From positions 30,058,905-30,122,904 of the forward strand of contig JASFXZ010000005.1 of the NCBI GenBank assembly GCA_032209605.1: DNA of 64,000 nt, read 5' to 3'. This DNA is from Mactromeris polynyma. Its lineage: Eukaryota > Mollusca > Bivalvia > Venerida > Mactridae. The position numbers and the translations under genes are program-made. Under the pieces are notes generated by a model. That model saw nothing but the letters and a program-made list of their open reading frames with translations, did no database searches and was not told the origin of the DNA. Below are positions 25,506 to 37,529 of this stretch, one piece after another (the first letter of the stretch is position 1; every line of letters begins with the position of its first letter).

Positions 25506-28500
25506 TTAAAACACAACTAGAAGATTCATAATAATATGAAATGTTAACAAAATGAACATCCAAGTTAACACCTCATAGCTTTGTTCTTCAGGATGGGCCT
25601 TTAAACAGAACTCCTTATATCTTTGCTCTTCATCATTGGCCTTTCCATTGAACTCCACATATCTTTGCTCTTCAGCTTGCGCCTTTCCACTGAACTCCTT
25701 ATATCTCTGCTCTTCAGCTTGCGCCTTTCCACTGAACTCCTCATATCTCTGCTCTTCAGCTTGCGCCTTTCCAATGAACTCCTTATATCTTTGCTCTTCA
25801 GCATGCAGCTTTCCACTCCACCCCTCACTTGTCTTTTCTCGAGCATCCGGCTTTTCACTCCGCCCCTCACGTGTCGGTATTAGAACATGCATTCTCGAAT
25901 TTGCAACTTTCTTGTAGCAGTCAAGTTTGTTGTTTAACATATTTTGTCGGTCTTGAAACACTGTGATTTCATCATCGGCTCCCCGAGCCTTTTGTTTTTC
26001 TATCTCTTCATATTCAGATTCTACTGCATCCTTTGCAAGTTCTAGAAATTTTTCAGTTTGCATATCGAACGTTCTGACCTATCAATGAAATTATCAATGG
26101 TAAATGAAAGTGTGATATAGAGCTGTTGCATGTACAATACCAATACAAGAACTTACCGTTAAAGCAAAAGTAAGACATATCTGAACACTAGAGAGGAAAC
26201 TTACATAGGGATGGACAGCAATCGAACAAATTATTAATGAATGCGGTATTAATTATTAATTAATTATATACATGTAACATGCAAATATCTAAATATAACG
26301 GTTGGCGGCAATCAATGTTTTTAGAACATACCGTCGTCATTTAACAAGATAATAAATACAGTGGAACACACTTATAACTTATTCGATTATAACGAACATT
26401 CGAATATAATGTTGTGATATTTATTCACCGATCAAGCTCTTTTACATTTTATCGTAGAACTACACGGTTATAATGACGTTGGACAAAACGTAATGTAATT
26501 TTAATTTGAGCATATTTAAACGAAAAAGCATTATTGGTTACAACGTAATTCACAATTTCGATTAGTTTGGGTGTAAAACATGTGTGTTAACTATTTCGAT
26601 AATTTATTGCAGCATTGATTGACACACTGGCATTAGTCAAGTGTCGAGTAATGTGTCCATGAAGTGTTGTAAAAATATATCGAACAATGTATGTTATTGC
26701 AACACTCACAGTTTGTTATTTATAACATACATTAATAAGCTAAATACAATGTATGTTATGTCTCGATACACACATATCTAGTTCATGTGTAAACAAGAAA
26801 CAAGTGATCAGTAATGGATGCTATAACGAAATTTGTCGTTTCCATTACATTTTAACGCAATTGCCCTGTATGGATATTACAAAGTTTGGAAATAACTAAG
26901 TAAATCTCCAGGTCCCCATATATGTTTTATAAGCGTGTTCTACTGTACATGTATTCCATACAATGCAATGTGTACTTTTTTTATGTTTTCCTCTGAAAAA
27001 GACAGTTTTTGTTCAACATCTTTATCATCATTATGGAGTTTTGCCTCTTCCAAAAACTTTAATTCACTGGCATACAACACTTTGAGTTGATCATCAGTCA
27101 TCGTTAAGTTCGGTGAGTGCATCAGTGTGTTTCGCATCTCGACGATCTAAAATTGTAGAATGAATTTCTAACATACATTGCGAAATTATATAGCATGTGC
27201 TGAACAACATGAGTAACTTCCGATATTTAAGAATATACAGTAGCCTTTAGTACTCCGGAAACAAATAAACATATAAAAATACTCCCATACATTTATTTTG
27301 GCGATCGAATACCTGTAAGACAAATACCATTGTAACTAGCGCATGGGCATTAGCCAAATTTGTCACAGTGAAAGTCGATACACGACTCAGTCAATCTCAT
27401 TGAAAGCAACCCCTAACTTTAGCTCCATTACTTTCCGCTGTTAGGATCTGACTGAACTCCGTAAGATGTCACGTTCATATAGCCTCTCTAAAAATAGATA
27501 TGCGTAACCAGGTGCTGGTTCGTGGTCCAATGAAATTTCACCTTACAAAACTGTGTTTGTCGTCTTTTTCAAAATGGCTTTATCGTTTATTTGGAGTTTC
27601 TGTATATACTGTTTTTTGATGTCCCTGCCGCTTCCGATTATAAATATTTGCAAAAAGAAACACCACACAAACAGCACTTATCAACCTAAGAATGTTGCCG
27701 TGTAGGAGGGTTGTGCCCAAGGGTGCAGCCATATTGAAATTGACGAAAATACTTAATCGGAACATCTTGGTGATCTACGCTAAAATAGAATTTACGGAGC
27801 TCGCCGGATATCGACGAATATCCATAACTCTATACCAAAGCCTTTTGCAGCCGACGATATGATTGGCTACTCAAAGGTCACAAGAACGTGACCTGTAGTG
27901 TGCAGTCATCAGGTCCAGTTATAGTATAGTATATGAGCGTGCGACTGGAGCTGATTTTAATGAGATTGACGACCCAGTATTCCCAAAATTTATATCTGTG
28001 TGGATAGGCATCGTCATGTGCATAGCGTTCCATGTGACAACTTAATCTCTTCGATCAAATTAAACTTTCAGACTAGTTTGAAAGACTATAGATGTTTAGT
28101 GAATGTCCGAAGTGAATCTCCACGGGTTACCATGCGTGAGCAGTTCCACATTATCTTCAACACACAACACGATCGTTATCAACGGTAAATGCATTGTTTC
28201 TTACACATTCGTTATTCGTAAGAGCAATAGTCGGGTGTGATCTATATGGATTTGACCTGACGCAACCGCGTTAATCGTGTTATTCGATCATATTTACATT
28301 CTAGCAGCGTTAAATATCTTTCTTTATCGTAACGAGAGAGTGTGTGGGTTCAATCATAGATGGGACGGGTAGGTAATATGTATGGTTATCGATCACCTCT
28401 CGTTGTCATCGTTGAGCATTTAAATACACAACATTACCGAAATGAGATTCTCGCAAAAGAGAGAGAATACTTATCTACAGGGAACGCCACATAAGACAAT

Positions 28501-30406
28501 GCCTCCCCACGCAGACTTTCGGAAAAACAACAATCCACGAAACATAAAGCACTTAAGGAGGTTCAAGAGTAATGCACGTTTTCCAACAGTCTCAAAATCA
28601 TGCCAATAATACTCTTTTGCAACACGATGATGTCCCCAGTCATACAGTGAGGCATATGTTCATTTCATCGAGTCCAATATTATTAATAACTTGGCCATAA
28701 TTAAAGAGCGAAACAATGTTGTTGTCATACTTGATATCAATGTGTGAGGTTTGTTTTCTATCTATACCCAATTTATTCAGTAACATTTTTCACGAAGTGT
28801 AACTTATATATACATTTATATAACATGTTAACACTTCTTTATTAATTTCAAATATATAACACGGAATACTGTATGTCTGTTTTATCTTCTCTGTGCAACA
28901 ATAAACATAACTGTGATGTAATGTTTCGTTGATTTCCCTTTGTACTTTTTATTACTCACATATGCCATGTTTATGCAAATTTATGCTGTACTTTCATAAT
29001 TTATAAGATATCTTTATCGGCTAAATTGTAAACGGACACAAATCACATATACTTCTTTTTCTGTGACTCTTCTTTAGTGATGCGGTCGAGACAAAATAGT
29101 TCCAAAGATTTTCAAAATATATGTATAAAAGAGACGATTAATAGCAATAATTAAACGAGATTTTACGCCGGCGTATGATGAAACTTAACACAATGCGAAC
29201 AATCAGCAACATCAATAATTTTATAAAGTTTTAAGGAAATATTTAAGAAGTTCAAAATGTTATGCACATGCGTTGCAGTGACGACATGAGGTCTAATAGA
29301 GGTTTAAACATGTATGACTGAACGAAAATTAACAGATCTATGGACTATTCTGATAGATGTTCACATAAAAAATAATTTATGGTCATGGATGATGGACATT
29401 GTCAGTGAACAAATTGTTGATATCTCCAGACAGGCTGAAATATGCATTCGCATCGGATGGGAAACACGTATTCAGCTCGCAATGGTTATAATTCGGATAA
29501 CCTTTCGTTTATGAAGCGGTTTGACTTTGTCAAAAATGCTACATATTTGTCGTAGACCGATACGCGAAAGACGGCCATGCTTGTTTGGGGTATTTAATAG
29601 CGCGTATTAATATGTGATGAGGTCCTAATTTGCATAAATACTCCACTAGTGGATTACGAGAAATACTATAATTATATATTATAATCACTCCCGTGCCGTA
29701 TTTTATATCATAAATAAAAAAACATAGTAGTACATAAATATACATGTAAAATACCATTTCCAATCAATTGGCCAAACGAACCTCGAGATTCGTTACAATA
29801 AAAGCATGGTTATATACATTATTAAGACATGTTTGATAAATACTCGTTGGTGTTTAAGTACTTAAGTTCATGTTTATTCACCCCCGCATTATGCTAAGTG
29901 AGTCACTACTTGTAAAGTAACTGTATACTCGAAACAAACCTTATCTATATTAGCAAAGTTGAGCTTGGAGAACAGACTACAGTTCAGAATAAGTTGAAAT
30001 AGAGCATATGTGTCCGAATCCTCTGGTGTTCTGTAGTTCCCGCAGTTTCTTGGCATGAAGAGTTTTGCAATGCCCCATGCTCCACCAACTGGTATGTCCT
30101 TGCAATTGTGAAATCCTGAGATACTGAACCTCAGATGAAGTTTTCTCACATCTGCAAACAAATCTTCACACTCGTGGCAATGTAATTTGGGTTTCTTCAA
30201 TATACCGGACGCACATACGTTCTCACTCATTTTCTGTATGTATTCTCCGTCCTCAAAGTGTGATCCTCTTGCACGTAAATGGTCTATTTGGAATTTAAGA
30301 AAGGTCATTCGATTGAAATTTCGAGCTCCTTCGTTTAAATATTTAAATGTCATAGTTCCTTTTACCCAGTTAATATAGTCCGGGTTTTGAAGATCTTCTT
30401 TTAATC
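25506..30406 (-). CDS. CXorf38-like (DUF4559/HEPN-like) protein with coiled-coil repeats and C-terminal hydrophobic tail
   Basis: Exons 30406-29940, 27146-26976 and 26078-25506 join in phase 0; the first enters at phase 1, so an upstream exon is missing. Exon one starts GLKEDLQNPDYINWVKGT, like the NWVKA opening of CXorf38-type proteins. It then has a CHEC pair, a Trp/Cys region (FHNCKDIP), AWGIAKLFMPR and PEDSDTYALFQLILNC, the conserved core of this family (WEVAK.FMPRG in CXorf38). Exon two supplies RNTLMH, the R-x4-H signature of HEPN-type domains, then acidic helix. The last exon is strongly charged, predicted coiled-coil, with five full copies of a 14-residue unit (AEEQRYKEFSGKAQ; 42 bp) and a degenerate sixth. 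It ends in about 18 hydrophobic residues (WMFILLTFHIIMNLLVVF), which would act as a tail anchor. Function is unknown; such modules are, from memory, expanded in bivalves and occur in putative immune proteins. Confidence 0.72.
26359..26945. mobile_element. Tc1/mariner- (pogo-) type MITE
   Basis: The left end CAGTGGAACACACTTATAA and the reverse complement of the right end, CAGTAGAACACGCTTATAA, match at 17 of 19 positions. TA dinucleotides flank both ends (26357-26358 and 26946-26947), the target duplication of this superfamily. The 587-bp interior is AT-rich with no transposase frame. It lies in the last intron of the CXorf38-like gene, only 30 bp from the 26976 donor. Confidence 0.72.
27580..27732 (-). 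CDS. Small membrane-protein ORF, hypothetical
   Basis: A 50-codon frame starts ATGGCTGCACCC (MAAPLG), a start context typical of animal genes, and runs to TAA. It contains a hydrophobic segment (ISAVCVVFLFANIY) followed by basic residues. It lies inside an intron of the CXorf38-like gene on the same strand, next to a block with nuclear-receptor-like half-sites at 27875-27894. It could be a small independent gene, an alternative first exon, or chance. A frame extending 11 codons upstream (from 27765) also exists. Confidence 0.25.
   Translation of the reverse strand: MAAPLGTTLLHGNILRLISAVCVVFLFANIYNRKRQGHQKTVYTETPNKR
27875..27894. promoter_or_regulatory. Inverted AGGTCA half-sites, 8-bp spacer
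   Basis: AGGTCA at 27875-27880 and its complement TGACCT at 27889-27894 form an inverted pair of nuclear-receptor half-sites, with ATTGG (a reversed CCAAT) about 15 bp away. The usual inverted-repeat response elements have spacers of 0-3, so an 8-bp spacer weakens the case. Confidence 0.25.
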
Positions 30407-30639
30407 CTACAGAATAACAAACTACAATAATGATCAGTCACGTAGGCTTTTCAAATAAGAGAAGTGACACATGAAGTATAATATACTATGTTACTTACAC
30501 ATACGCAACATGTAAACTGCGCACGATTTTAGCTTGTATGTGTCACTTTGAATGTAAAATATAGATCAATTTTAGCATGGGTAGACATGTAATTGATGTC
30601 TCTTTCGAGGGTATAATATTAAGAGGTTCCCTTGCCTCC

Positions 30640-30960
30640 TGCAAACTTTCTTGTGAATTTGCAGCAAAGTTGCAGCAAAGTTGCCGCAAACCTAAATTAT
30701 GAAAATGAAGTTTGCAGCAAATTTGCAGCAAACCTCATTTGCATGGTAACAGTTTGCTGCAAATTAGCTGCAAACAATTTTGTTGCAGGAAGTTCACAGC
30801 AACTATAACAGGATTCTGCCAACTGCGAACTTCCTGTTAAGTTACCGCAAACTTCCTGCAAAGTTGCCGCAAACTTCCTGCAAAATTGCCGCAAACTTCC
30901 TGCGAAGTTACTGCAAACTTACTGTGAAGTGACTGCAAACTTCCACAACAGACAGACATT
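30640..30960. repeat. GCAAACTTCCTGC-type degenerate tandem repeats
   Basis: Repeated 20-24 bp units such as CTGCAAAGTTGCCGCAAACT, in direct and partly inverted orientation (TTTGCAGCAAATTTGCAGC against GCTGCAAATTAGCTGCAAAC). The same motif family recurs at 34260-34500. No coding capacity. Confidence 0.75.
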
Positions 30961-31009
30961 TACTAAACAATGTAACACAATAACAATTTATTCAAATTAA
31001 CAGAAACAT

Positions 31010-31900
31010 TTATTATGATCAATATAACTGTCAAGAGTAACCTAGATTTTGAACTCACACAGCAAAATGTTTAAGAACTGGAATATAACTAGCAGGTGAT
31101 GAGAGGCAACACATAAATATTTATATTAAAATATATATATAAATATTATATAAATGGTTTGATCACAAATGATTTTCATATATGTCAATGAAGTAGAAAC
31201 ATGATTTACAATAATCAAACATCAAGATGGCCCTAAATGATCACCTGATTACAATGACTATCATATAATGCATAACAGGTGAGTTATAACACTCATTAGT
31301 TACTATGGAAATACATGTATATGGTTGCTAAGAAGTGTCTTAAGGTGGGCTCTAAGGGGACCATCCAGTATATGCGGTTAAGGAGAAGTTGTTTGAAACA
31401 TATTGTTCACAACACACGACAGACACATGGCCATCACAATAGCGCGACTTGAGCTCTGGTGAGCTAAAAATACCTACAATGTGCACAAAAAGAACACACA
31501 TAATATGCATTGAAAAATAATATATTTGCATTTCTAGTAATATGTGAGTACCTATTTCTTTGAATATTTAAAAGATGTTACATTAAATACTTGATAATTT
31601 TAATGTCAACACTAGTCTTGTTATTACATGATCTTTGTTAACAAAATACTACTTTTTTACCAATGTCCATCTTTGTTTATCTAATTTAATATGACAATAC
31701 TGAATAAATGCCAGTAATCATTAAAACAATAAAACATCAATTACACAAAACTTATATAAAATATATTTTACAATAAATTCAAAATACATTGTCCATCTTA
31801 AGTACTTCCACTGCATAGGCTGTAACAATTACAAGAAAACATCCTTTATTTAAAGCCTAAGTGATCAAAATACGTTTTAAATGTCTATGGTAAATTACAG
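31010..31900. other. No recognisable gene
   Basis: AT-rich spacer between the GCAAACTTCC repeats and the 33-bp minisatellite. No exon or repeat of note seen. Confidence 0.4.
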
Positions 31901-33546
31901 GAATTGGGGTGTCATGAGTGAGTGTCAGGGTGAGAGTTGGGTGTGACAGGTTTGGAGAGAGGCTGAGGGTGGATTGTGACAGGTTGTGAGACAGTGAGAG
32001 TGGTGTATGACATATTTGGAGGTGAGAGTGGGTGCGACAGGTTGGGAGACAGGTTGAGAGTGGGATGTGACAGGTTGGGAGAGGATGAGAGTGGGGTGTG
32101 ACATATTTGGAGGTGAGAGTTGGTGCGACAGGTTGGGAGACAGGTCGAGAGTGGGATGTAACAGGTTGGGAGACAGGTTGATAGTGGGGTGTGACAGGTT
32201 GGGAGACAGATTGAGAGTGGGGTGTGACAGGTTGGTAGAGGATGAGAGTGGGGTGTGACAGGTTGGGAGACAGGTTGAGAGTGGGGTGCGTCAGGTTGGA
32301 AGACACGTTGCGAGTGGGGTGTGACAGGTAGGGAGAGGATGAGAGTGGGATGTTACAGGTTGGGAGACAGGTTGAGAGTGGGGTGTGACAGGTTGGGAGA
32401 CAGATTTAGAGTGAGGTGTGACAGGTTGGGAGACAGGTTGAGAGTGGGGTGTGACAGTTTGGGAGACAGGTTGAGAGTGGGGTGTGACAGGTTGGGAGAC
32501 AGGTTGAGAGTGGGGTGTGACAAGTTGGTAGAGGATGAAGTGGGGTGTGACAGGTTGGGAGACAGGTTGAAAGTGGGATGCGTCAGGTTGGAAGACAGGT
32601 TGCGAGTGGGGTGTGACAGGTTTGGAGAGGATGACAGTGGGGTGTGACAGGTTGGGAGACAGGTTGAGAGTGGGGTGCGACTCGTTGGGAGACAGGTTAA
32701 GAGTGGGGTGTGACAGGTTGGGAGAGAATGAGAGTGGGATGTGACAGGTTGTTGGGAGACAGGTTGAGAGCGGGGTGTGACAGGTTGGGAGACAGATTTA
32801 GAGTGAGGTGTGACAGGTTGGGAGACAGGTTGCGAGTGGGGTGTGACAGGTTGGGAGATAGGTTGAGAGCGGGGTGTGACAGGTTGGGAGACAGATTTAG
32901 AGTGAGGTGTGACAGGTTGGGAGACAGGTTGCGAGTGGGGTGTGACAGGTTGGGAGATAGGTTGAGAGTGGGGTGTGACAGGTTTGGAGAGGATGAGATT
33001 GGGGTGTGACAGGTTTGGAGAGGATGACAGTGGGGTGTGACAGGTTGGGAGACAGGTTGAGAGTGGGGTGCGACATGTTGGGAGACAGGTTAAGAGTGGG
33101 GTGTGACAGGTTGGGAGAGAATGAGAGTGGGATGTGACAGGTTGGGAGACAGGTTGAGAGCGGGGTGTGACAGGTTGGGAGACAGATTTAGAGTGAGGTG
33201 TGACAGGTTGGGAGACATGTTGAGAGTGGGGTGTGACAGGTTGGGAGAGGATGAGAGTGGGGTGTGACAGGTTGGGAGATAGGTTGAGAGTGGGGTGTGA
33301 CAGGTTTGGAGAGGATGAGATTGGGGTGTGACAGGTTGGGATACAGTGAGAGTGGGATTTGACAGGTTGGTAGAGGATGAGAGTGGGGTGAAAAAGGTTG
33401 GGAGACAGTGAGAGTGGGTGTGACAGGTTGGGAGAGGACGAGAGTGGGGTGTGACAGGTTGGGGGACAGGTTGAAAGTTGGGTGTGACAGGTTGGGAGAC
33501 AGGTTGAGAGTGGGGTGTGACAGGTTGGGAGACAGGACGAGAGTGA
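31900..33546. repeat. 33-bp G-rich minisatellite with shorter variant units
   Basis: About 50 units of TGTGACAGGTTGGGAGACAG plus GTTGAGAGTGGGG (33 bp) mixed with shorter forms lacking part of the GAGACAGGTTGA block, such as GTTGGGAGAGGATGAGAGTGG. The plus strand is strongly G-rich and C-poor, so the complement gives long Ser/Pro/His/Thr open frames (400 codons from 33555 on the minus strand). These come from the repeat. Longer periodic blocks recur inside, for example 32760-32990 and 33135-33320. Confidence 0.95.
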
Positions 33547-34259
33547 GAACCCCAATAGTTCACAATGTCTGACCAGGACACTGGCCTAGTTGTCAGAGAT
33601 AGAGGCACTGGATAGCGAAGGCTACGTAAAGAAGAACTCTCTCTCAATCTGGAAAAATAGTGAAGGCTTAATAGCGGGCATTGACAGTAGCAACCGCAAC
33701 TGAACTACAAAGATCATCTTTTCAAGACTATGGACATCACGACTTGTCTCATCTATTTCTCGCCAACATATCTATGAACAAATCCAATATAAATCATTAT
33801 AGGAAATAAAACCATTTTAACTTTTTAAATTCAAATATGACTTTATGTATAAACAGGGTTTTCTCTAGGATTTTCAGCTAGGGGTCCTTGGACCCTCGTG
33901 TTTGATAAATGGGGGGACCTTTGTCAAATTTTAGCATAAACGTGAGGATACGTTAAATATATATGTGCTTAGATGTTAAACACGTGTATCAATATCATTG
34001 CAATTTGATCTGGCAAATTGATTAGTTTGGCATTCAAATAACATTGCTACAAATTGTCAAACTAAAGAAAAATGTCAAACAAATATTGGAAGAGCAAATA
34101 TATATTGTGCCAACATCGGGCCAATGAGCAAGTTTCGTTTTGCTTTAACTCAGGCGAACATCCGGCCGATGATAACATATACATGCATTTTTCCAAAATA
34201 GTGTTTATGTAATTGTCAAACAGTACTGTATTTGCGCAAATAAAAACTAGTCGTTATGC

Positions 34260-34500
34260 CAATTTCATGTTTCTTGCAAACTTCCTGCAACATGATTTTT
34301 TGCATTATTAAAGACTCTTGCGAACTTCTAGCATCACACATTATTTTTAATTCAAGTTTGTTGCTAGCCGCAAACTTTCTGCGAATTTGCAGCAAAGTCA
34401 CTGAACTTCACTGCTAGCCGCGAAGTCCTGCGAACTTCTTGCAAACCTTACTGTGACTAAAACAGTTTGCGGCTAATTTGCTGCAAGGTTTACAGGTTTG
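34260..34500. repeat. Second block of GCAAACTTCCTGC-type repeats
   Basis: Motifs such as CTTGCAAACTTCCTGCAA, GCTAGCCGCAAACTTTCTGC and GCGAATTTGCAGCAAAGT relate this block to 30640-30960. The two blocks bracket the 33-bp minisatellite, about 3.3 kb apart. Confidence 0.65.
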
Positions 34501-34699
34501 GTGTTCCGTACGGCGATATTGGTATATGGTGCGGCCAAGATCTGAAGGCACAGTAACATTGACAAAACGTCACAGTTTGGATCAGTCCATATCAAATTGC
34601 ATGTTAGTTCAATGATCATGCTCATATACATGTAGGCGCATTTTCTGATTTTCAAAAAAGAATATATCAATGTAGAGATATTAAATCAGCGTGTTTATT

Positions 34700-34768
34700 A
34701 CATAGCGTAATGGATGCGCATCAGAATCTAAACGCAGACTTACTGGGTTCGAATCCTGATATTCGTGC
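34700..34768 (+). repeat. tRNA-like sequence
   Basis: TAGCGTAATGGATGCGCATC resembles the D-arm of an arginine-type tRNA and GGGTTCGAATCCTG is a good B box. The acceptor and anticodon stems do not pair, so this is a tRNA pseudogene or SINE head. Confidence 0.4.
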
Positions 34769-35450
34769 TTTTTATTTATTTTTATCGCGATAGTATCATG
34801 CTCTTCACTAAATATGTATGGGTGCATCACAGCAACTAGATAAATATGTGTAAACTATATTTGCAAGAAAGATTGAAAAGCGTTTCATGTTGTCCTAGCA
34901 AGACACAGACCTTGTTTCAAAAGTTCACGACTTCTGTGTACTAGAGGCTTCTATGAAGCAGTCTGTGATTTCGTTGTCTTGCTGTAGATGAAATAACTAC
35001 AATGACTTTTTATGACGGGGTGTCGGAAAGGACGGCAGCGAACAACGTTTCAATAACATCAAGGAGTAACAAGTAACATATCATTGGATTGTTTTGATCT
35101 CCTTGTGGTTCGCAAGACAGTTTATGATATGATTTTAAACAAGATTCATCAGCATTTTTAACAAGTCAAACACACAAACTGCTGAAGAACCATGCTAAAC
35201 TGTATATGCATGTATGCTAGAGCAATATTTTATACGAGTTTTTTTCAATATTTCTATGCTTATGTTATTGTTTCAATTGTTCAAAATAAAACGAATATAT
35301 ATATGCAAATGTATTATGATGATAACAAAGAACATCATATGATTGGAAATAAAATATAACATAAAAGTTTACCTATAGAAGGATAAATAAAGAAAAAAAT
35401 ATACAAATCTAAACTATTTTATCACTGTGAATAGAATAAAACATGTATAT

Positions 35451-35515
35451 GAGGCTTGAACCAGTAACTTCTAGATTGCTAAGTGATGGCTTACATAATT
35501 GAGCTACAGAGGCAC
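35451..35515 (-). repeat. tRNA-like sequence (SINE head)
   Basis: On the minus strand, CTGTAGCTCAATTATGTAAG resembles an A-box arm and TACTGGTTCAAGCCTC a B box, at tRNA spacing. The stems are imperfect. Likely SINE-derived. Confidence 0.4.
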
Positions 35516-36674
35516 ACGTATCTTGAATAATTGCTCATATTTTGAAAAGTTTGTACGACACAAGCTTTTATTGACCGAGATTCTAAATGACCACCCCTTT
35601 TTATGCGAAGTGAAACCGTCGCCTAATTAGCATCAGTAAATATTATTGTGCCATCAGATCTTTGCTGCACTATACTAGACTTTAACCCTCAGGCCAATAT
35701 CGCCGAAACAGTTTTATTGCATCATATTCAACTCAAGTGTAGTGTTCCTTCATTTCATCAGAAAACGAGACAGTTGAATTAGGTACTGGAAATAATATCA
35801 GAAATGATTTAGAAACTACATAGAAATTGTATAGCTCTATACAGCTCTAAAATAGTTAGTAACGAATGTTTGAAATTCTTAACTGTCTATCACACAGGTT
35901 TGATAAATTTTAATTGAAATAAACATCGACATCTAAATTCTATCAGGCGTTTCATTCGAACGACGTCCGTCATTTTGATGCTTCATTTCCTTTTCGTCAT
36001 GCTAAACAATGACGTCACACCGGAAATATACAAAATTTCGATAATTAGCACACCTGGAAGTATGCTTAATATTTGATATTTGGAACACCAGTTCACATGA
36101 TAAAAAATACTGGCCTCACGTTGTCCATAAACGTTAATGTACAGTGCAATTTTGTTACTATATTTAGTAGCATATGAAATAAAGTACTTTTGAAGACTAA
36201 AATGTGGTACAGAAACATTCAGAAAGAACCAAAAGAACAATTTCAAGAACATTCCGTCAGCAATTCATATAGTTTGGCATGTAGTCGACAATCACGTAAT
36301 CATGCCTTTGTTAAGCCATCACAATGAAGTGTTCAAAGGCAATGTTCATTTTGTAGGTCAATCCCCATACCCAAAGAGAGATGGAAAATGATTTAAACAT
36401 ATCTCAAGCTGCTGTATATATAATAAGTAAACGCGTACAGCGAACCAAACTCTGTAAACATGTTGACGAGTGTAATGCAGTACAGATTCAGTTAAAGACA
36501 TTATAGTGTCTTTATTTAAATAGTATAAAGTGGAAGGATTTTGTAACTAATGCTATGGCTAAGGAAAAGTAGTGAGATAAGAATTGTGACTAGGGTGTCA
36601 AGATTTATTTACAGTTCTATATTGACACATTCTGAACCCTTTCTTTGAGGTCATTCTGACCATAATCCAGCATA

Positions 36675-36899
36675 ATGTCTTTTTATTTATCGGAACAGCC
36701 AGTCCAGTCAAAGCAAATGGTAGCTTACGTCCGTCAGCGAAATATCAAATTCATAACACCCGAGGAGTTGAAACAGCAACCATGTACTTTATTATTTGAG
36801 GTATACTTAAAAGGCGGTTTACAAACCCGAAGCCGTACACTTTGGCGGGTCTTAAACGTGATGAAGGGCGTGTGTCAGAAGCTGGAAAAATATAATTAA
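36675..36899 (+). CDS. Hypothetical 74-codon ORF
   Basis: An ATG-initiated frame of 74 codons rich in Lys, Arg and Gln (for example QPVQSKQMVAYVRQRNIKF), ending in TAA. It looks more protein-like than neighbouring frames, but there is no recognised family, no repeat and no clear splice signal. It lies antisense in the spacer between the two CXorf38-like modules. It may be a retroelement scrap or chance. Confidence 0.2.
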   Translation: MSFYLSEQPVQSKQMVAYVRQRNIKFITPEELKQQPCTLLFEVYLKGGLQTRSRTLWRVLNVMKGVCQKLEKYN

Positions 36900-37529
36900 T
36901 GAAACGCTCCAGTCATTGCGAAAACAACTTATGCACAACCTCCATTGATATCAAATTGAATATTTATTGCAGTAAGTACTAGAATATAGTTGTGTGCAGG
37001 AAAAGCCGTAATCAGAAGTGTTTCAAGAATCACCTGTTGCACAAGAGTTCTGGTATATAAAATATAAGCAGTCTGACTCTTTTCAAATTTGAGCTTTTTC
37101 CGCGGCCGATGTCGTGCTTTAAATATCTAAATATATCCATTCTGTATGAAAGCTATTGTCTTCAATTTTCTCATATTAACGAGAGTAAGGATATTTTGTA
37201 AAAAAACAACAACAAGACAATGCACCTTCAAATATAAATGTAATTGTACATTACTTGCAACACTGGCGTCCTGTGCATCATTTGAACACTTTAGTAGTTT
37301 TGTTTCGCTATTTCGTTTGATATTCCTGTCCAAATACCAATCCGAAAGCTGGAAATTAATTTAAAATGTTGACATTCATGACTAGATATTGAACTTAAAT
37401 CATTGTTCGCTGTTGGTTTATAATATGATTTCTTAAACAAAACAAATATTTCATGCAAAGCAATGAGATCAAAATAAGCATATAAAATCATATCTATAAT
37501 TAACAGTTTTTAAATACTTTACTTCCTAC

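Noticed and set aside
25601..25917. Leu/Ser-rich frames on the plus strand and a second minus frame
   Set aside because: Shadows of the 42-bp coiled-coil repeat in the CXorf38-like last exon.
28000..28188. 62-codon plus-strand frame ending near a GTAAAT donor
   Set aside because: Starts at a non-ATG codon and shows no recognised pattern; kept only as a note under the intronic promoter finding.
31857..33647. Minus-strand Ser/Pro/His-rich frames up to 400 codons
   Set aside because: Complement of the G-rich minisatellite; the frames shift from unit to unit as unit length varies.
34700..35515. Functional tRNA genes
   Set aside because: A and B boxes are present but the acceptor and anticodon stems do not pair; SINE or pseudogene origin fits better.
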